Assembly: GCA_963663215.1 (NCBI GenBank)
Contig: OY760140.1
Coordinates: 1,364,001 to 1,428,000, forward strand
From: BJGV01 sp003230615
GTDB lineage: Bacteria > Pseudomonadota > Gammaproteobacteria > Burkholderiales > Nitrosomonadaceae
Direction of reading: 5' to 3'
Length of the DNA: 64,000 nucleotides
Part shown: positions 1 to 9,172 of the stretch, in pieces
How the letters are laid out: each line of letters opens with the position of its first letter
How positions within the stretch are numbered: position 1 is the stretch's first letter
The notes under the pieces: generated by a model
The model's database searches: none
Seen by the model: only the letters and a program-made list of their open reading frames with translations
Told to the model about the DNA's origin: nothing
Made by a program: the position numbers and the translations under genes

Positions 1-28
1 TACGGTATCGAGTGCTTAGAATCGCTAA

Positions 29-439
29 CTACTCTACTACCGCTATCTGTGCTATTAGCTCTTTGACGTCCTTTTCAAGTAATTCTTCCGTAGAAATACT
101 CCTTTCTCCCACATTAATGTTTACCCGACTACCGCCATAGCGCTGTTGGTCTCTTCTTTCTGCATACCAGGTAGCAGCTCTCCACTTTGAGTTCGCGCGC
201 GAGAGGGGAAAGTTATCTGTTGCGTTGTCTATTTCTTCCAATGCTTCCGCCAGCATATTATCTATACAAAGCTGTCTAAGTTCTTGATATTCATCACCAA
301 GTGACATTAACCAAGTATTCAGAGTGCGCTTAGTAATGCCATGAGTTTTGGCTATTTGTTCTAATGGGTGATTCTTTAAGATACGTTTCTTGGCGTCTTC
401 TAAGATGCGTTCTTTGCGATCAATCGGTACTAATGTCAT
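29..439 (-). CDS. phage terminase small subunit-like protein
   Basis: 136-residue protein that I read as a phage terminase small subunit, the DNA-recognition part of a packaging motor. The N-terminal half carries a helix-turn-helix-like segment (about residues 20-50, with HPLEQIAKTHGITKRTLNTW), followed by an acidic helix and a WYAERRDQQRYGG segment that I associate with this family in proteobacterial prophages. It reads leftwards, so a large terminase subunit would be expected beyond the left window edge. The next recognisable genes inward are decayed phage-type genes, so this looks like one edge of a prophage or its remains. The assignment rests on motif memory, not a search. A host transcription regulator is the main alternative. 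Confidence 0.6.
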   Translation of the reverse strand: MTLVPIDRKERILEDAKKRILKNHPLEQIAKTHGITKRTLNTWLMSLGDEYQELRQLCIDNMLAEALEEIDNATDNFPLSRANSKWRAATWYAERRDQQRYGGSRVNINVGERSISTEELLEKDVKELIAQIAVVE

Positions 440-653
440 TATCTTATATGTAATTATGTTTATATAATATTATAGCATAAAGAGATTAGTTTATTCCTTT
501 ATAGGAAAAGTTATCAAGGTGTTACTGAATACGTTTTTCCATCGACACTGTCGTAATAGACTGGTTGAAGGATTCTCTTTGTATGTGATACGATTAAGTC
601 TAATCTGTTGTTAAAAAATAATTAAATACAGTCCTGATAAAGAGGAAATAATA

Positions 654-836
654 ATGCGCATTCGACCCAAATCAAGTTGGACATATCTGATCTTAATTCT
701 CACATGTTTTTTTATTCCCCAAGTGCAGGCTGGATGGATGGATGATTTGAAGAACAAAACCAAAGCCGCTAAAAATGCGGTAACCTCAGCCGATGAAGCC
801 GTTAATAAAGCCGTTCAACCCGCGCCTAGCTACTAG
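654..836 (+). CDS. small secreted protein, unknown function
   Basis: 60-residue ORF with a clear signal peptide: basic start (MRIRPKS), hydrophobic core TYLILILTCFFI and a likely cleavage after VQA. The mature part is about 35 residues, charged and Ala/Lys-rich (GWMDDLKNKTKAAKNAV), probably one amphipathic helix. An AAAGAGGAAA ribosome site lies upstream of the ATG with suitable spacing. It sits alone beside phage remnants. I do not recognise a family. Small exported helical proteins of this kind are common in betaproteobacteria, often without known function. Confidence 0.5.
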   Translation: MRIRPKSSWTYLILILTCFFIPQVQAGWMDDLKNKTKAAKNAVTSADEAVNKAVQPAPSY

Positions 837-931
837 CTATCTGCTCTAACAACTCACCAGCTACAGTATTGAGTGCCTGCTTTGTGCCAAAAGCAGTCAT
901 TTGTGACTGTTTGCTAGGTTAAATCGGACAT

Positions 932-1087
932 TCACAGATTTCCTTCTGGAAATTTTTTTTCGCCAAAATTACCAACCCTATGTGCATCAAAAGTAGAACC
1001 AGTATGAAAATATTGTTCACACGTTGCATACATGCATCTTTTACCACTACGGCAGTCAATTTTTGCCTATTCTGAGGTTTGTACTGA
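932..1087 (-). pseudogene. decayed copy of phage zinc-finger protein
   Basis: The minus strand translates to a degraded relative of the intact protein at 2511-2762. The matching core is a C-x4-C pair, then EQYFHTGSTFDAHRVGNF, compared with GEYFNKIATFDLHRVGKF in the intact copy. An in-frame TAG precedes the cysteine region and the C-terminal half (the RRCLT...EM block) is lost. Nucleotide similarity continues upstream of the gene (the tract TGAGGTTTGTACTGA against TGAGGTATGTACTGA). I read it as a duplicated phage gene that has decayed. Confidence 0.6.
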
Positions 1088-1490
1088 GCTAAATTAGGGG
1101 ACTTTTATCTTTGGTAGGGGTTTGGTAAGGGTTCATATTATTTACCCTCTATTTAAGCTATTACCCTTTCGCTCATATTTAATGATGCTGTTCTGGTTTC
1201 CCTGCTTATCCCGTAATTTTTATTTTCCTAAAAAATTTTTTTGCCAAAATAGAAAAGGCTTTTTTATAAATAGCGTCAAGGTAAGCATATGTAGTACCTC
1301 TAACACGGAGGACGGGGTATGACCAATACTAGTGGCACCCCCACCTGTTTCTAATTTCAAATCTATAAGGACGAGTTTCTCTCGTTTTCACCTACCAATT
1401 ACATTGGGTTGTATAACACAAGGCTTGCTATAGCTAAGCACGTATTATGTATATCTCTACATAAGGCGCTTCAAATTTGCGTATACTGAA
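1088..1490. other. intergenic stretch with diverged copy of sequence at 2763-2850
   Basis: No convincing gene. Short blocks (GTTTCTCTCGTTTT near 1376, and a GGTAGGGG tract near 1115) recur near 2812 and 2787. This suggests that the decayed gene at 932-1087 and its 5' flank are a duplicated module interrupted here by about 250 bases of unrelated AT-rich DNA. A possible 66-codon ORF at 1122-1322 has no ribosome site and no family resemblance. Confidence 0.4.
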
Positions 1491-1514
1491 TTGACTGATA
1501 TCAGTGGAGGAGGA

Positions 1515-2084
1515 ATGAGGCCATATTTATTCCTATCTTGTTTGTTATTAGGTGCTTGTACCAGCTTGCCACAGGCAATGAAGGATACGCACGTGGTAGA
1601 TGTCACAAATGTCCAGGTCAGCCAAAACATAGATAGTCACAAGGATGTTTCTGTGCGCTGGGGTGGGATTATTATTGAAGTGCAGAACAAAGAAAATTCT
1701 AGTCTTGTTCAAGCACTGTTCTACCCTCTCAATTATCTTGGGCGCCCTAAACTAGGTAGGCCACATGGAGGACTCTTTGTCTTTAAAAGTACTGAATTTC
1801 TCGATCCTGAAGTTTATGTGATAGGTAAAGAAATTACTGTTGTGGGAATACTAAATGGAAGTATTAAACTCACTGCAGGAGAAGAAGTTATTCAAGTGCC
1901 GTTGCTGTTATCCACGGCTATCCACCTATGGCCAGAATATTATCACAAAGACTATTATGATTCCGGTGGCTATAGTGGTCGCTATGCTGGGTTCGGGTTC
2001 GGTGGATGCGGCCTTCATACCTGCTATGGCTATGATAGTTATCCCGTTATCCGAGGAAGATACTATTTGCCATATCGGTACTAG
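1515..2084 (+). CDS. slp: Slp/YeaY-family outer-membrane lipoprotein
   Basis: About 189 residues. The chosen ATG follows a strong GGAGG and gives a compact lipoprotein signal ending in the lipobox LLGAC, so the protein should be lipidated and anchored in the outer membrane. An upstream TTG at 1491 would place extra residues before the signal peptide and is less likely. The middle (VRWGGIIIEVQNKENSSLVQALFYPL, read in segments, then a GRP...GLFVFKS...LDPEVYVIGKEITVVG stretch) is the typical Slp domain of starvation- and stationary-phase-inducible lipoproteins. The C-terminus is Gly/Tyr-rich, as in many members. Function in the family is only loosely known (acid and starvation stress). Confidence 0.85.
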   Translation: MRPYLFLSCLLLGACTSLPQAMKDTHVVDVTNVQVSQNIDSHKDVSVRWGGIIIEVQNKENSSLVQALFYPLNYLGRPKLGRPHGGLFVFKSTEFLDPEVYVIGKEITVVGILNGSIKLTAGEEVIQVPLLLSTAIHLWPEYYHKDYYDSGGYSGRYAGFGFGGCGLHTCYGYDSYPVIRGRYYLPYRY

Positions 2085-2167
2085 TAGAAAAGAATGTTGG
2101 CTTATAAGAAAACGACTAAATACAAGGTAGACTTTGATGAACATCGTATGTAAGAAGAAATGATCTA

Positions 2168-2457
2168 ATGAAGGAAATCAGAAATAAAACATTCAAAAAC
2201 GAAACTGTAGAATTAGACGGGTTTGCGTTTTATGACTGTATTTTTGACGGTGCTCACCTCATCTTCAGGGGTAGAGATCATTTCGGATTCGATAAGCCCG
2301 TCTTTACTGGGCAAACCACTATGGAGTTTTTACGGACTCCGCCAAGCTCACCCTCAAAGCCCTTGAAGCTTTCTATAGAGCCGATGGCCCCACTAGGAGC
2401 TGGGTCGAGGGGGTAATTGAAACTTTCAAGCTCCCTCCCAGAAAGATCAATCACTAA
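2168..2457 (+). pseudogene. frameshifted small conserved protein
   Basis: The first 48 residues (MKEIRNKTFKNETVELDG, then FAFYDCIFDGAHLIFRG) look like a small conserved family with pentapeptide-like F-x-x-C-x-F pattern. Around 2310-2320 the reading frame shifts: the first frame runs to a stop at 2414-2416, while another frame continues the expected C-terminal helix (LTLKALEAFYRADGPTRSWV, then EGVIETFKLPPRKINH) to a stop at 2455-2457. A single small indel therefore splits the gene. An ORF on the opposite strand (2278-2499) overlaps it. Confidence 0.55.
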
Positions 2458-2510
2458 ATCTGGGGAACACCCATCCAAAATAACTGGATTGTCTTTCATA
2501 GTATTCCTCT

Positions 2511-2762
2511 TTAATTAGCCCGCCTTTTCTTAAAATATTCCTTTGCTTTCTCTGTAATGGGAGTAAGCCAATAATCATCCTGTGTCTTAGTCATATTCCT
2601 GCACCTCATTTCTTGTACAGTTAAACACCTTCTATCCTTGTCAAACTTACCTACCCGATGTAAGTCAAAAGTCGCTATCTTGTTAAAGTACTCACCACAA
2701 GCACAACATTGGCATCTTTGCCCTCTCAGTTTTCGCCGTTTCTGAGGTATGTACTGATGCAA
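2511..2762 (-). CDS. phage-type zinc-finger protein
   Basis: 83 residues with a basic N-terminus, a CQCCACGEYF cysteine cluster (about residues 18-27), then FDLHRVGKF and RRCLTVQEM, and a C-terminal WLTP segment. The order Cys pair, FDxHR, RRCL, EM is one I associate with small zinc-binding proteins found in betaproteobacterial prophages, role unknown. The His and distal Cys probably complete the metal site. It appears intact, whereas a second copy at 932-1087 is decayed. Together with the terminase-like gene it supports prophage ancestry for the left edge. Confidence 0.6.
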   Translation of the reverse strand: MHQYIPQKRRKLRGQRCQCCACGEYFNKIATFDLHRVGKFDKDRRCLTVQEMRCRNMTKTQDDYWLTPITEKAKEYFKKRRAN

Positions 2763-3061
2763 AACACGAGCTTTCTTGTCTTCGGTAGGGGGTAACCTAC
2801 CCCCAACGTGTTTCTCTCGTTTTTGCCTAACTCAGTGTTATTATCTTATTATCTCAAGCGTCATGGTAAGACTGATGGTAAGACCTAGAGTCTTATAGAT
2901 ATAATAATACATTTATTATCAATATATTACGGTTATTAATTGGATGATAGACTTCCTCCAATATCTCAGTTCAATCCCTACAATCAAGCAAGCTGTTCAA
3001 GGAAAACTGGATCAAAACTACCACCAATATGATACCAGACCGCTCTTTACGAAAATTTCAA
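2763..3061. other. intergenic boundary between phage remnant and host genes
   Basis: No gene supported. It contains a short hairpin (GGTAGG, loop, CCTACC near 2787-2804) and a direct repeat ATGGTAAGAC at about 2863 and 2875. The 66-codon ORF at 2944-3144 runs into the potD 3' end and has no family signal. No tRNA was seen here that could mark an attachment site. Confidence 0.4.
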
Positions 3062-4183
3062 CTACCTTAATTTTATTTCAGTCCACAACCGGCTTAGCAA
3101 GCGACGCCGGTTTCGGTCAAAATCTTGCAGCATCTCTAGCCTAGTAAGTAATTTCTTGTCAGGAAATATTGCTTTATTTCTAGCGATATCCGGCTGAATA
3201 GCCTTCATCGCATCCATATTGGGGTTACCTGATCCGATTAGATTAGTAAGTTCAGCGGAGTTCTTCCCATCCAGCATGAAATTTATAAACTGATAAGCTA
3301 GATCAGTGCGTACGCCACTTTGATGCAACACCATACTATCAAGCGCTAGTACCCCACCTTCCTTAGGTGTTGAATAATCAATAGTGAAATTTCGTCCAGT
3401 TCTTTTAGCGTCAAGCGCTGCCTGAAACATGTCATTAGAATAGCCATGTGCCACCCATAGATTACCCACTGCCAATTCCCTGATGTAGCTAGTGTTGCTG
3501 AAAGCTGCCCAGTACGGCTTGGCACGTATTATCATTTTTTTGGCCTGATTCCAATGTTCCTCGTCGGTATCGTTAACTGAATAACCCAAGTATTTAAGTG
3601 CAGCAGCCATCAATTCACGTTGGCTATCAAGCACAGTAATCCGCCCCTTTATTTTTTCCAGATATCTTGGCTCGAAAATAATCGCCCAGGTATTAGTAGG
3701 CAGACCTAGGTCCTGCATTTTTTTTCGGTTGAAGCCGAGTAACGTCAGAGTATATGCATAAGGAACCGAATATTTATTCTCCGGATCAAATACGGTGTTG
3801 AGATATGCGGGATTGATATTCTTGAGATTTGACAGCAGTGATTTGTCTAGCGGTTTTAAGGCACCTTGGCGTATAAGGGAGTCCATTGCATTTCCAGTAG
3901 GCACGATAAGATCATAACCGGTCGCGCCGGCCGCAAGCTTTGCCAGCATTTCCTCATTGTCGGAATAATAATCCTGAGAGAGTTCACAATTACAGGATTG
4001 TTCAAAACGTTTAACAGTTTCCGGTGCAATGTAGTTGTTCCAGTTAAACAAATACAAGACGTTTCTTTCTCTAGCGGTGGAATTCGTATTCGCTTTCTTG
4101 CCAGCACCACTTGCGGTAGATAGTATCGGCAACAATACCAGCATGGTCACAAACATAAGCAAGCATAACTTGCGCAAATTCAT
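3062..4183 (-). CDS. potD: polyamine ABC transporter, periplasmic binding protein
   Basis: 373 residues, the usual length of PotD/PotF. An N-terminal signal peptide (LCLLMFVTMLVLLPILSTASG) is followed by the family opening LYLFNWNNYIAPETVKRFE, and later YDLIVPTGNAMDSLIRQG and the ending DELW-like SRLWTEIKLR. It should bind spermidine or putrescine in the periplasm and pass it to PotBC. It is the last gene of potA-potB-potC-potD; its ATG overlaps the potC stop (ATGA), indicating translational coupling. Whether it prefers putrescine or spermidine cannot be decided from the sequence. Confidence 0.93.
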   Translation of the reverse strand: MNLRKLCLLMFVTMLVLLPILSTASGAGKKANTNSTARERNVLYLFNWNNYIAPETVKRFEQSCNCELSQDYYSDNEEMLAKLAAGATGYDLIVPTGNAMDSLIRQGALKPLDKSLLSNLKNINPAYLNTVFDPENKYSVPYAYTLTLLGFNRKKMQDLGLPTNTWAIIFEPRYLEKIKGRITVLDSQRELMAAALKYLGYSVNDTDEEHWNQAKKMIIRAKPYWAAFSNTSYIRELAVGNLWVAHGYSNDMFQAALDAKRTGRNFTIDYSTPKEGGVLALDSMVLHQSGVRTDLAYQFINFMLDGKNSAELTNLIGSGNPNMDAMKAIQPDIARNKAIFPDKKLLTRLEMLQDFDRNRRRLLSRLWTEIKLR

Positions 4184-4965
4184 TGCCTTGCATCTCCACG
4201 CAACACACCAGAATCAAGCTTAGTGGCAATAATGATCATAACCAGTGTGAGCAGCATTAACAGAGTAGAAATGGCATTTACCTCTGGCGTAACCGCGACC
4301 TTGATCATAGTGTAAATTTGGATTGGAAGAATTGGCTCGCCCACACCTTTGGTGAAAAAAGTAATAACGAAATCGTCGATGGACAGGGTAAACGACATCA
4401 GCGCACCTGCAACCACTGCTGGCATAATCAGCGGCAGCGTGACATGACGAAAACTCTGCCAGGGGGATGCACCTAGATCGCGCGCTGCTTCAAAGACACT
4501 CCAGTCCATACCTTGCAGTCGGGCCCGCACGATGATGGCTACGAAGCCGATACAAAATGTGGTGTGCGCAATAATTATGGATACCATGCCAAGCGTCAGG
4601 TTAAGCACTTGCAAAAAAAATAACAGTAGCGATACACCCAGCAATATTTCAGGCATCGCCACGGGTGTAAACACAAGAATAGGTAACACTTTAAGCTTGT
4701 ATCGATGTATCGCAAGACCAGCCATAGTACCAAGTACTGTTGCGCAAACACTTGCACTGACAGCTATGACCAGTGAATTGCGTGCGGCAATGAGCATTTC
4801 CTTGTCATTAAACAGAGTCTCATACCAAAACAAAGTAAAACCCACCCACTCAGCATTTAACCTGGAATCGTTGAACGAATACGCTACTACGATAACAAGT
4901 GGAATATAGAGAAAGGCATAAACCAGTGCTGCTGCAAGCCATAGCCTAAAGTTGCTACTCTGCAT
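4180..4965 (-). CDS. potC: polyamine ABC transporter permease PotC/PotI type
   Basis: 261 residues with about six membrane segments and the inner-membrane permease coupling loop, EAARDLGASPWQSFRHVTLPLI (read as EAARDLGAS followed by the TLPLI block), which docks onto the PotA ATPase. The N-terminus LWLAAALVYAFLYIPLVIVV is typical of PotC. The start overlaps the end of potB and the end overlaps potD, so all four genes are likely one transcript. It forms the heterodimeric channel with PotB. Confidence 0.93.
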   Translation of the reverse strand: MQSSNFRLWLAAALVYAFLYIPLVIVVAYSFNDSRLNAEWVGFTLFWYETLFNDKEMLIAARNSLVIAVSASVCATVLGTMAGLAIHRYKLKVLPILVFTPVAMPEILLGVSLLLFFLQVLNLTLGMVSIIIAHTTFCIGFVAIIVRARLQGMDWSVFEAARDLGASPWQSFRHVTLPLIMPAVVAGALMSFTLSIDDFVITFFTKGVGEPILPIQIYTMIKVAVTPEVNAISTLLMLLTLVMIIIATKLDSGVLRGDARQ

Positions 4966-5872
4966 ACTTCATTCCTCCTGATTGACGCGCAAGCCATGTT
5001 GCTAACCCAGCAATGGATAGCACTGCTAGCGTCAACATAATTGACAACGTAGATCCGAAGGGCCAGTCGCGTGTACCAAGAAATTGATCCTTGATCAGAT
5101 TTCCAATAAGGATGTCACCGGTACCGCCAAGTATCTCAGGAACCGCAAACATACCTAACACAGGAATAAACACCAATGCAGAACCTGCAAACACGCCTGG
5201 TAACGACAACGGCCAAGTAACACGCCAGAAACGTTGCCAGCTACTGGCACCAAGGTCTTGTGCCACATCCAACAGCGCCAGATCATGTTTCTCCAAGTTG
5301 ATATATAGGGGCAAAACCATGAACGGTAGGTGTACATAAACCATACCTACCAGCACTGCAAACGGTGAGAACAGCAGTGTTAGCGGGGCAATACTAAATA
5401 CGCCTAGAATAGTATTGATGAAATGGCTAAGTCCAGATTCTGGGCCAAGAATAATCATCCAGGCATAAATGCGAATCAAGAAGTTGCTAGCAAATGGAAG
5501 CACTACCAGCAACACCATCAAATTTCGAAAACGTTTTTTGCTGCGCGCAATCAATAACGCAAGTGGATAAGCCATTATAAGGCAGATTAGAGTAGCAGCT
5601 GCGGCAACACCGAAGGACTTGAGGAAAATCTCTGCGTAGAGACTGCTGCTTAGAAAGAACTGGTATGCCTCCAGAGTCAAACCGTACTCACCACCAACTT
5701 CCCCAGCTGGAGCAACTAGGGGCGCCAAGCCACCAAATTCACCAGGATAACGAAACGAAGTGACAATCATGATCAAACTAGGCACAACAAAAAATACTAG
5801 CAGAAACAGTAGCGGTGGCCCACTCACTAACCATTTGGTAATGCGCCCTCCTTTAGTTTTTTCTTTAGTCAT
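4955..5872 (-). CDS. potB: polyamine ABC transporter permease PotB/PotH type
   Basis: About 305 residues from the ATG at 5872, which overlaps the potA stop (ATGACTAA). An upstream GTG at 5893 is possible but lies inside potA. Hydrophobic segments start with LLFLLVFFVVPSLIMIV. The large periplasmic insert after the first segment and the coupling loop DVAQDLGASSWQRFWRVTWP are those of PotB/PotH. With PotC it forms the membrane channel for polyamines. Confidence 0.92.
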   Translation of the reverse strand: MTKEKTKGGRITKWLVSGPPLLFLLVFFVVPSLIMIVTSFRYPGEFGGLAPLVAPAGEVGGEYGLTLEAYQFFLSSSLYAEIFLKSFGVAAAATLICLIMAYPLALLIARSKKRFRNLMVLLVVLPFASNFLIRIYAWMIILGPESGLSHFINTILGVFSIAPLTLLFSPFAVLVGMVYVHLPFMVLPLYINLEKHDLALLDVAQDLGASSWQRFWRVTWPLSLPGVFAGSALVFIPVLGMFAVPEILGGTGDILIGNLIKDQFLGTRDWPFGSTLSIMLTLAVLSIAGLATWLARQSGGMKYAE

Positions 5873-6950
5873 TGAGAAAAGTACTCGCACCATGCCGCCA
5901 AGTGACTACCACTGAATCACCCGCCTCGAAAGATTTGGCTTGCCCCGGTGTATTATTAGGCAGCAAAGCCTCAATGTGGATGCCATTAGCCAGTTCCACG
6001 ATATAAGTTGTAACATTGCCTACGTAGAGATAATCATGAATTTTTCCGGGGAAATGGTTCTTCACCTCTGTATCCTCCGAGTGATGCAAAATCTGTACCT
6101 GTTCGGGACGGATAGCCATAGTACCTTTGTCACCAGCCCTAACTCCTTCCTTACTAGGAGCTGTTACTTCACCTAGTCCCTTCACAACAAGTTTCAGATG
6201 AGAGGACGTAGCTTCAAGTACTTGCACATCCATCATATTGATCTTGCCAATAAAGTTTGCGACAAAACGATTCCTGGGAAAGCCATATATTTTGGAAGGT
6301 TCATCAATTTGCTCAATATCGCCCTGATTCATTACCGCAATGCGATGTGAAAGTGCGAGTGCTTCATTTTGGGCGTGCGTAACGAACACAAATGTGACCC
6401 CAATTTCTTGTTGCAAACTAATGAGTTCAATTTGCATCTCCTCGCGTAACTTTGCATCCAGTGCACCTAGTGGTTCATCCAGCAATAGTAGGCGCGGACG
6501 ATTAACAAGCCCTCTAGCAAATGCCACGCGCTGCTTCTGTCCCCCTGATAGTTCGTGTGGAAAACGATTAGCAAAACCAGAAAGATGCACACTATTCAAG
6601 GATTCACTCACTCTGGATTTGATTTCATCTGGCATCTTACCGGACATCTTGAGTGGAAAAGCAACATTGCCCGCTACTGTCATGTGCGGAAACAACGCAT
6701 AGCTTTGGAACACGGTATGGATAGGGCGTTTTTCAGGCGGCATGCTGACTATGTTGATGCCGTCTAGTAGGATTTGGCCAGAATCAGGCAGATCAAACCC
6801 AGCTATCATGCGTAACAGTGTGGTTTTACCGCAACCAGAGGGCCCTAGCAAGGTAAAAAACTCACCTGTCTCAATTGTGATGTTGACGTTGTTTACCGCG
6901 GTGAAATCACCGAAGCGTCTTGTCACGTCACGAATTTCGAGTAACGCCAT
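5865..6950 (-). CDS. potA: polyamine ABC transporter ATPase
   Basis: 361 residues. Walker A GPSGCGKTT (about residues 37-45), Q-loop, signature LSGGQKQRVAFARGL, Walker B LLLLDEPLGALD and the H-loop FVTHAQNEAL are all present. The C-terminal TOBE domain (about 280-355) matches the PotA/MalK subfamily. It is the first gene of potABCD and energises polyamine import. A noncoding gap of 75 bases separates it from ubiB on the same strand, so potA may have its own promoter there. Confidence 0.95.
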   Translation of the reverse strand: MALLEIRDVTRRFGDFTAVNNVNITIETGEFFTLLGPSGCGKTTLLRMIAGFDLPDSGQILLDGINIVSMPPEKRPIHTVFQSYALFPHMTVAGNVAFPLKMSGKMPDEIKSRVSESLNSVHLSGFANRFPHELSGGQKQRVAFARGLVNRPRLLLLDEPLGALDAKLREEMQIELISLQQEIGVTFVFVTHAQNEALALSHRIAVMNQGDIEQIDEPSKIYGFPRNRFVANFIGKINMMDVQVLEATSSHLKLVVKGLGEVTAPSKEGVRAGDKGTMAIRPEQVQILHHSEDTEVKNHFPGKIHDYLYVGNVTTYIVELANGIHIEALLPNNTPGQAKSFEAGDSVVVTWRHGASTFLND

Positions 6951-7025
6951 AGCCTCGTTATTTAAAAAACCGGAATCCTATCAAAATTCATCGACGAATT
7001 TACAAGGCAAATCTTTGAGATGCCA

Positions 7026-8540
7026 CTATTGCCACAACTGCCAGAGTATCAATGCAGTCAATAGAATCGAAAGAACAACCAACAAGCGGCTCCGTCGTTT
7101 CTCTTCTATCAGCAATTCCATCATTCTTTTCTCCAACCCTTGGGTGCGATCCTCGCTCAATGTGTGGTACATCAAGCGCGGAAATTGTGGCAGCATCACG
7201 GCCCAGTTCGGTGCTTCCTTTTGCAGGCGGTCAAGCATCCCACGCCAACCGATTTGCTCGGACATCCAGCTCCCCAAATATGGGTTGGCTGTTGACCACA
7301 GGTCTAGGTCTGGGTCAAGATCTCGTCCAAGTCCCTCAACATTTAGTAGTGTTTTTTGCAGCATTACCAGTTGTGGCTGGACTTCGACATGGAATTGTCG
7401 TGAAGTCTGGAATAACCGGAATAGTACGCGACCGAAGGAAATTTCCTTTAGTGGCCTATCAAAAATTGGTTCGCATACTGCACGGATTGCACTTTCGAAA
7501 TCGTCTACCCTAGTATCCTTTGGAGCCCAACCTGCCTCGACGTGGGCTTGCGCAACACGTCTGTAGTCACGGTCGAAAAAAGCTAGGAAATTTTGCGCTA
7601 GATAATTCTTGTCTTCGTCAGTAAGTGTACCCATGATACCAAAATCAACAGCAATATAACGACCGTCTTCTCCAACAAAAATATTTCCTGGATGCATATC
7701 AGCATGGAAATAGCCATCTCTAAATACTTGGGTGAAGAATATTTCTACCCCCATTCGGGCAAGCTTTGGAATATCTATACCCTGCTCACGTAGTGCTGAT
7801 ACATGGCTGATGGGCGTACCTTTCACTCGTTGCATTACCATGACCTCGGAATCGCAATAATCCCAATATACTTCTGGCACCAATAACAACGGCGAGTCAA
7901 GAAAGTTGCGCCGCAGTTGGCTGCAGTTGGATGCCTCCTGCATAAGATCAAGTTCATGACCCAAATGATGAGCGAATTCAGATACCACTTCTCGTGGCTT
8001 TAGGCGTTTACCATCGGGTAACAAAGTTTCAACCATCCATGCACCGCTGTCCATCAAAGCAATATCGTTTGCAATTATTTTAGCAATCCCAGGGCGTAGA
8101 ACTTTTACAGCAACTTCAGAATTATCGTGCAGTACCGCAAAGTGCACCTGGGCAACCGAAGCACTGGCTACCGGATCGGGATTAAACTCCAAGAATACTT
8201 CGTTAACCGATTTACCATATACCCGTTCGAGAGTAGCAATTACGAGGCTAGAAGAAAAAGGTGGAACCTGATCCTGAAGTTTGGCCAGCTCATTGGCAAT
8301 ATCATTTGGCAATAGGTCACGGCGGGTAGAGAGCATCTGACCAAACTTTATAAAAATGGGCCCCAACGCTTCTAGTGCCAAACGCAGGCGCTCAGCACGC
8401 GGTCTTTCTAGTCTCCGCCAGAATGTTGCCGGCCTAACTAGGGTCCGCAATATACGTGCCCATACACGACCGGGGAAAAACTCTTCGAGGCCAAAACGAA
8501 AAGCTACATTGAGTATTTTGATAAGACGAAAAAAACGCAT
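7026..8540 (-). CDS. ubiB: ubiquinone biosynthesis kinase-like protein UbiB
   Basis: 504 residues. The family hallmark KxGQ motif is visible in GPIFIKFGQMLSTRRDLLP (about residues 60-78), with the Ala-rich nucleotide loop VASASVAQVH, catalytic YFHADMHPGN and AVDFGIMG. The C-terminus has two hydrophobic segments (RLLVVLSILLTALILWQL) that anchor it in the inner membrane. UbiB is an atypical ATPase needed for coenzyme Q biosynthesis and lipid extraction. It lies just after ubiJ on the same strand (59-base gap), as in many proteobacteria. Confidence 0.95.
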   Translation of the reverse strand: MRFFRLIKILNVAFRFGLEEFFPGRVWARILRTLVRPATFWRRLERPRAERLRLALEALGPIFIKFGQMLSTRRDLLPNDIANELAKLQDQVPPFSSSLVIATLERVYGKSVNEVFLEFNPDPVASASVAQVHFAVLHDNSEVAVKVLRPGIAKIIANDIALMDSGAWMVETLLPDGKRLKPREVVSEFAHHLGHELDLMQEASNCSQLRRNFLDSPLLLVPEVYWDYCDSEVMVMQRVKGTPISHVSALREQGIDIPKLARMGVEIFFTQVFRDGYFHADMHPGNIFVGEDGRYIAVDFGIMGTLTDEDKNYLAQNFLAFFDRDYRRVAQAHVEAGWAPKDTRVDDFESAIRAVCEPIFDRPLKEISFGRVLFRLFQTSRQFHVEVQPQLVMLQKTLLNVEGLGRDLDPDLDLWSTANPYLGSWMSEQIGWRGMLDRLQKEAPNWAVMLPQFPRLMYHTLSEDRTQGLEKRMMELLIEEKRRSRLLVVLSILLTALILWQLWQ

Positions 8541-8599
8541 TTACTTTGCGAACAACAGTTCATCCATTGTTAAATATTCTTCTAAGGATTATTAAGATT

Positions 8600-9172
8600 C
8601 TATCTTATAATTTTTTCTATTCGCTTCTCCAACTGCTCCACATCACTCCTTAATGCACCAACCTCACTAATGAATTCATGTACATGGATAGATTTGGCCA
8701 ATAGTGGTTGTTCTTCCATCCAGTACTCCACCAGTGTTTCCGATAGATTACGAATTGTTTTATTGTGCCACTGCTTAAGGTCTTCACTAGCCTTCACAAC
8801 GCGGTGAGCAAGAATGTCGCCTATAATTCCACTTAAATCTTGCTCCATATCCCAGTGTAGGTTCTTGCTAATTCTAAGAAGTTCTTCAGCGAAGGCGCTG
8901 TCTCCAGATATACTAATTTTACGGTAGGCCTCTTCATCATGAGCAAGCAAACATGGTAGCAAACCAAGATCCAAAGTGATGGTAGTATCGATAGCGGCAC
9001 AACTCATCGCAGCTAATAATTCTCCACTGGCATGTACAGTCAGGTTGATATCAAGAAAGGGTAAAATGCAAAACCGTACAGTCTTACCTGTATAGGGCCG
9101 TAGCCGTTTACTAGCCCAGCTTTCGCTGCGTAACAAGTGGTTAAATGGAGCTAACGCGAAAGTAGCAAGCAT
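8600..9172 (-). CDS. ubiJ: ubiquinone biosynthesis accessory factor UbiJ (SCP2 domain)
   Basis: 190 residues. The N-terminal half is an SCP2-type lipid-binding domain (residues about 15-110; the start LATFALAPFNHLLRSESWA is the family opening), and the C-terminal helix SDVEQLEKRIEKIIR is the usual coiled coil. UbiJ binds hydrophobic ubiquinone intermediates and scaffolds the Ubi complex. The gene stands directly upstream of ubiB, its normal partner. In most relatives ubiE is immediately before it; here about 430 bases holding a P-type ATPase fossil intervene. Confidence 0.88.
   Translation of the reverse strand: MLATFALAPFNHLLRSESWASKRLRPYTGKTVRFCILPFLDINLTVHASGELLAAMSCAAIDTTITLDLGLLPCLLAHDEEAYRKISISGDSAFAEELLRISKNLHWDMEQDLSGIIGDILAHRVVKASEDLKQWHNKTIRNLSETLVEYWMEEQPLLAKSIHVHEFISEVGALRSDVEQLEKRIEKIIR

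Noticed and set aside
1122..1322. 66-codon plus-strand ORF in the phage remnant
   Set aside because: Phe- and Leu-rich AT translation with no ribosome site or family resemblance.
2278..2499. Minus-strand 73-codon ORF with a good ribosome site (AGAGGAA) just after the zinc-finger gene
   Set aside because: It overlaps the conserved plus-strand gene at 2168-2457 on the opposite strand, and its sequence resembles no family. It may be a real phage gene start fused to shadow sequence, but I could not support it.
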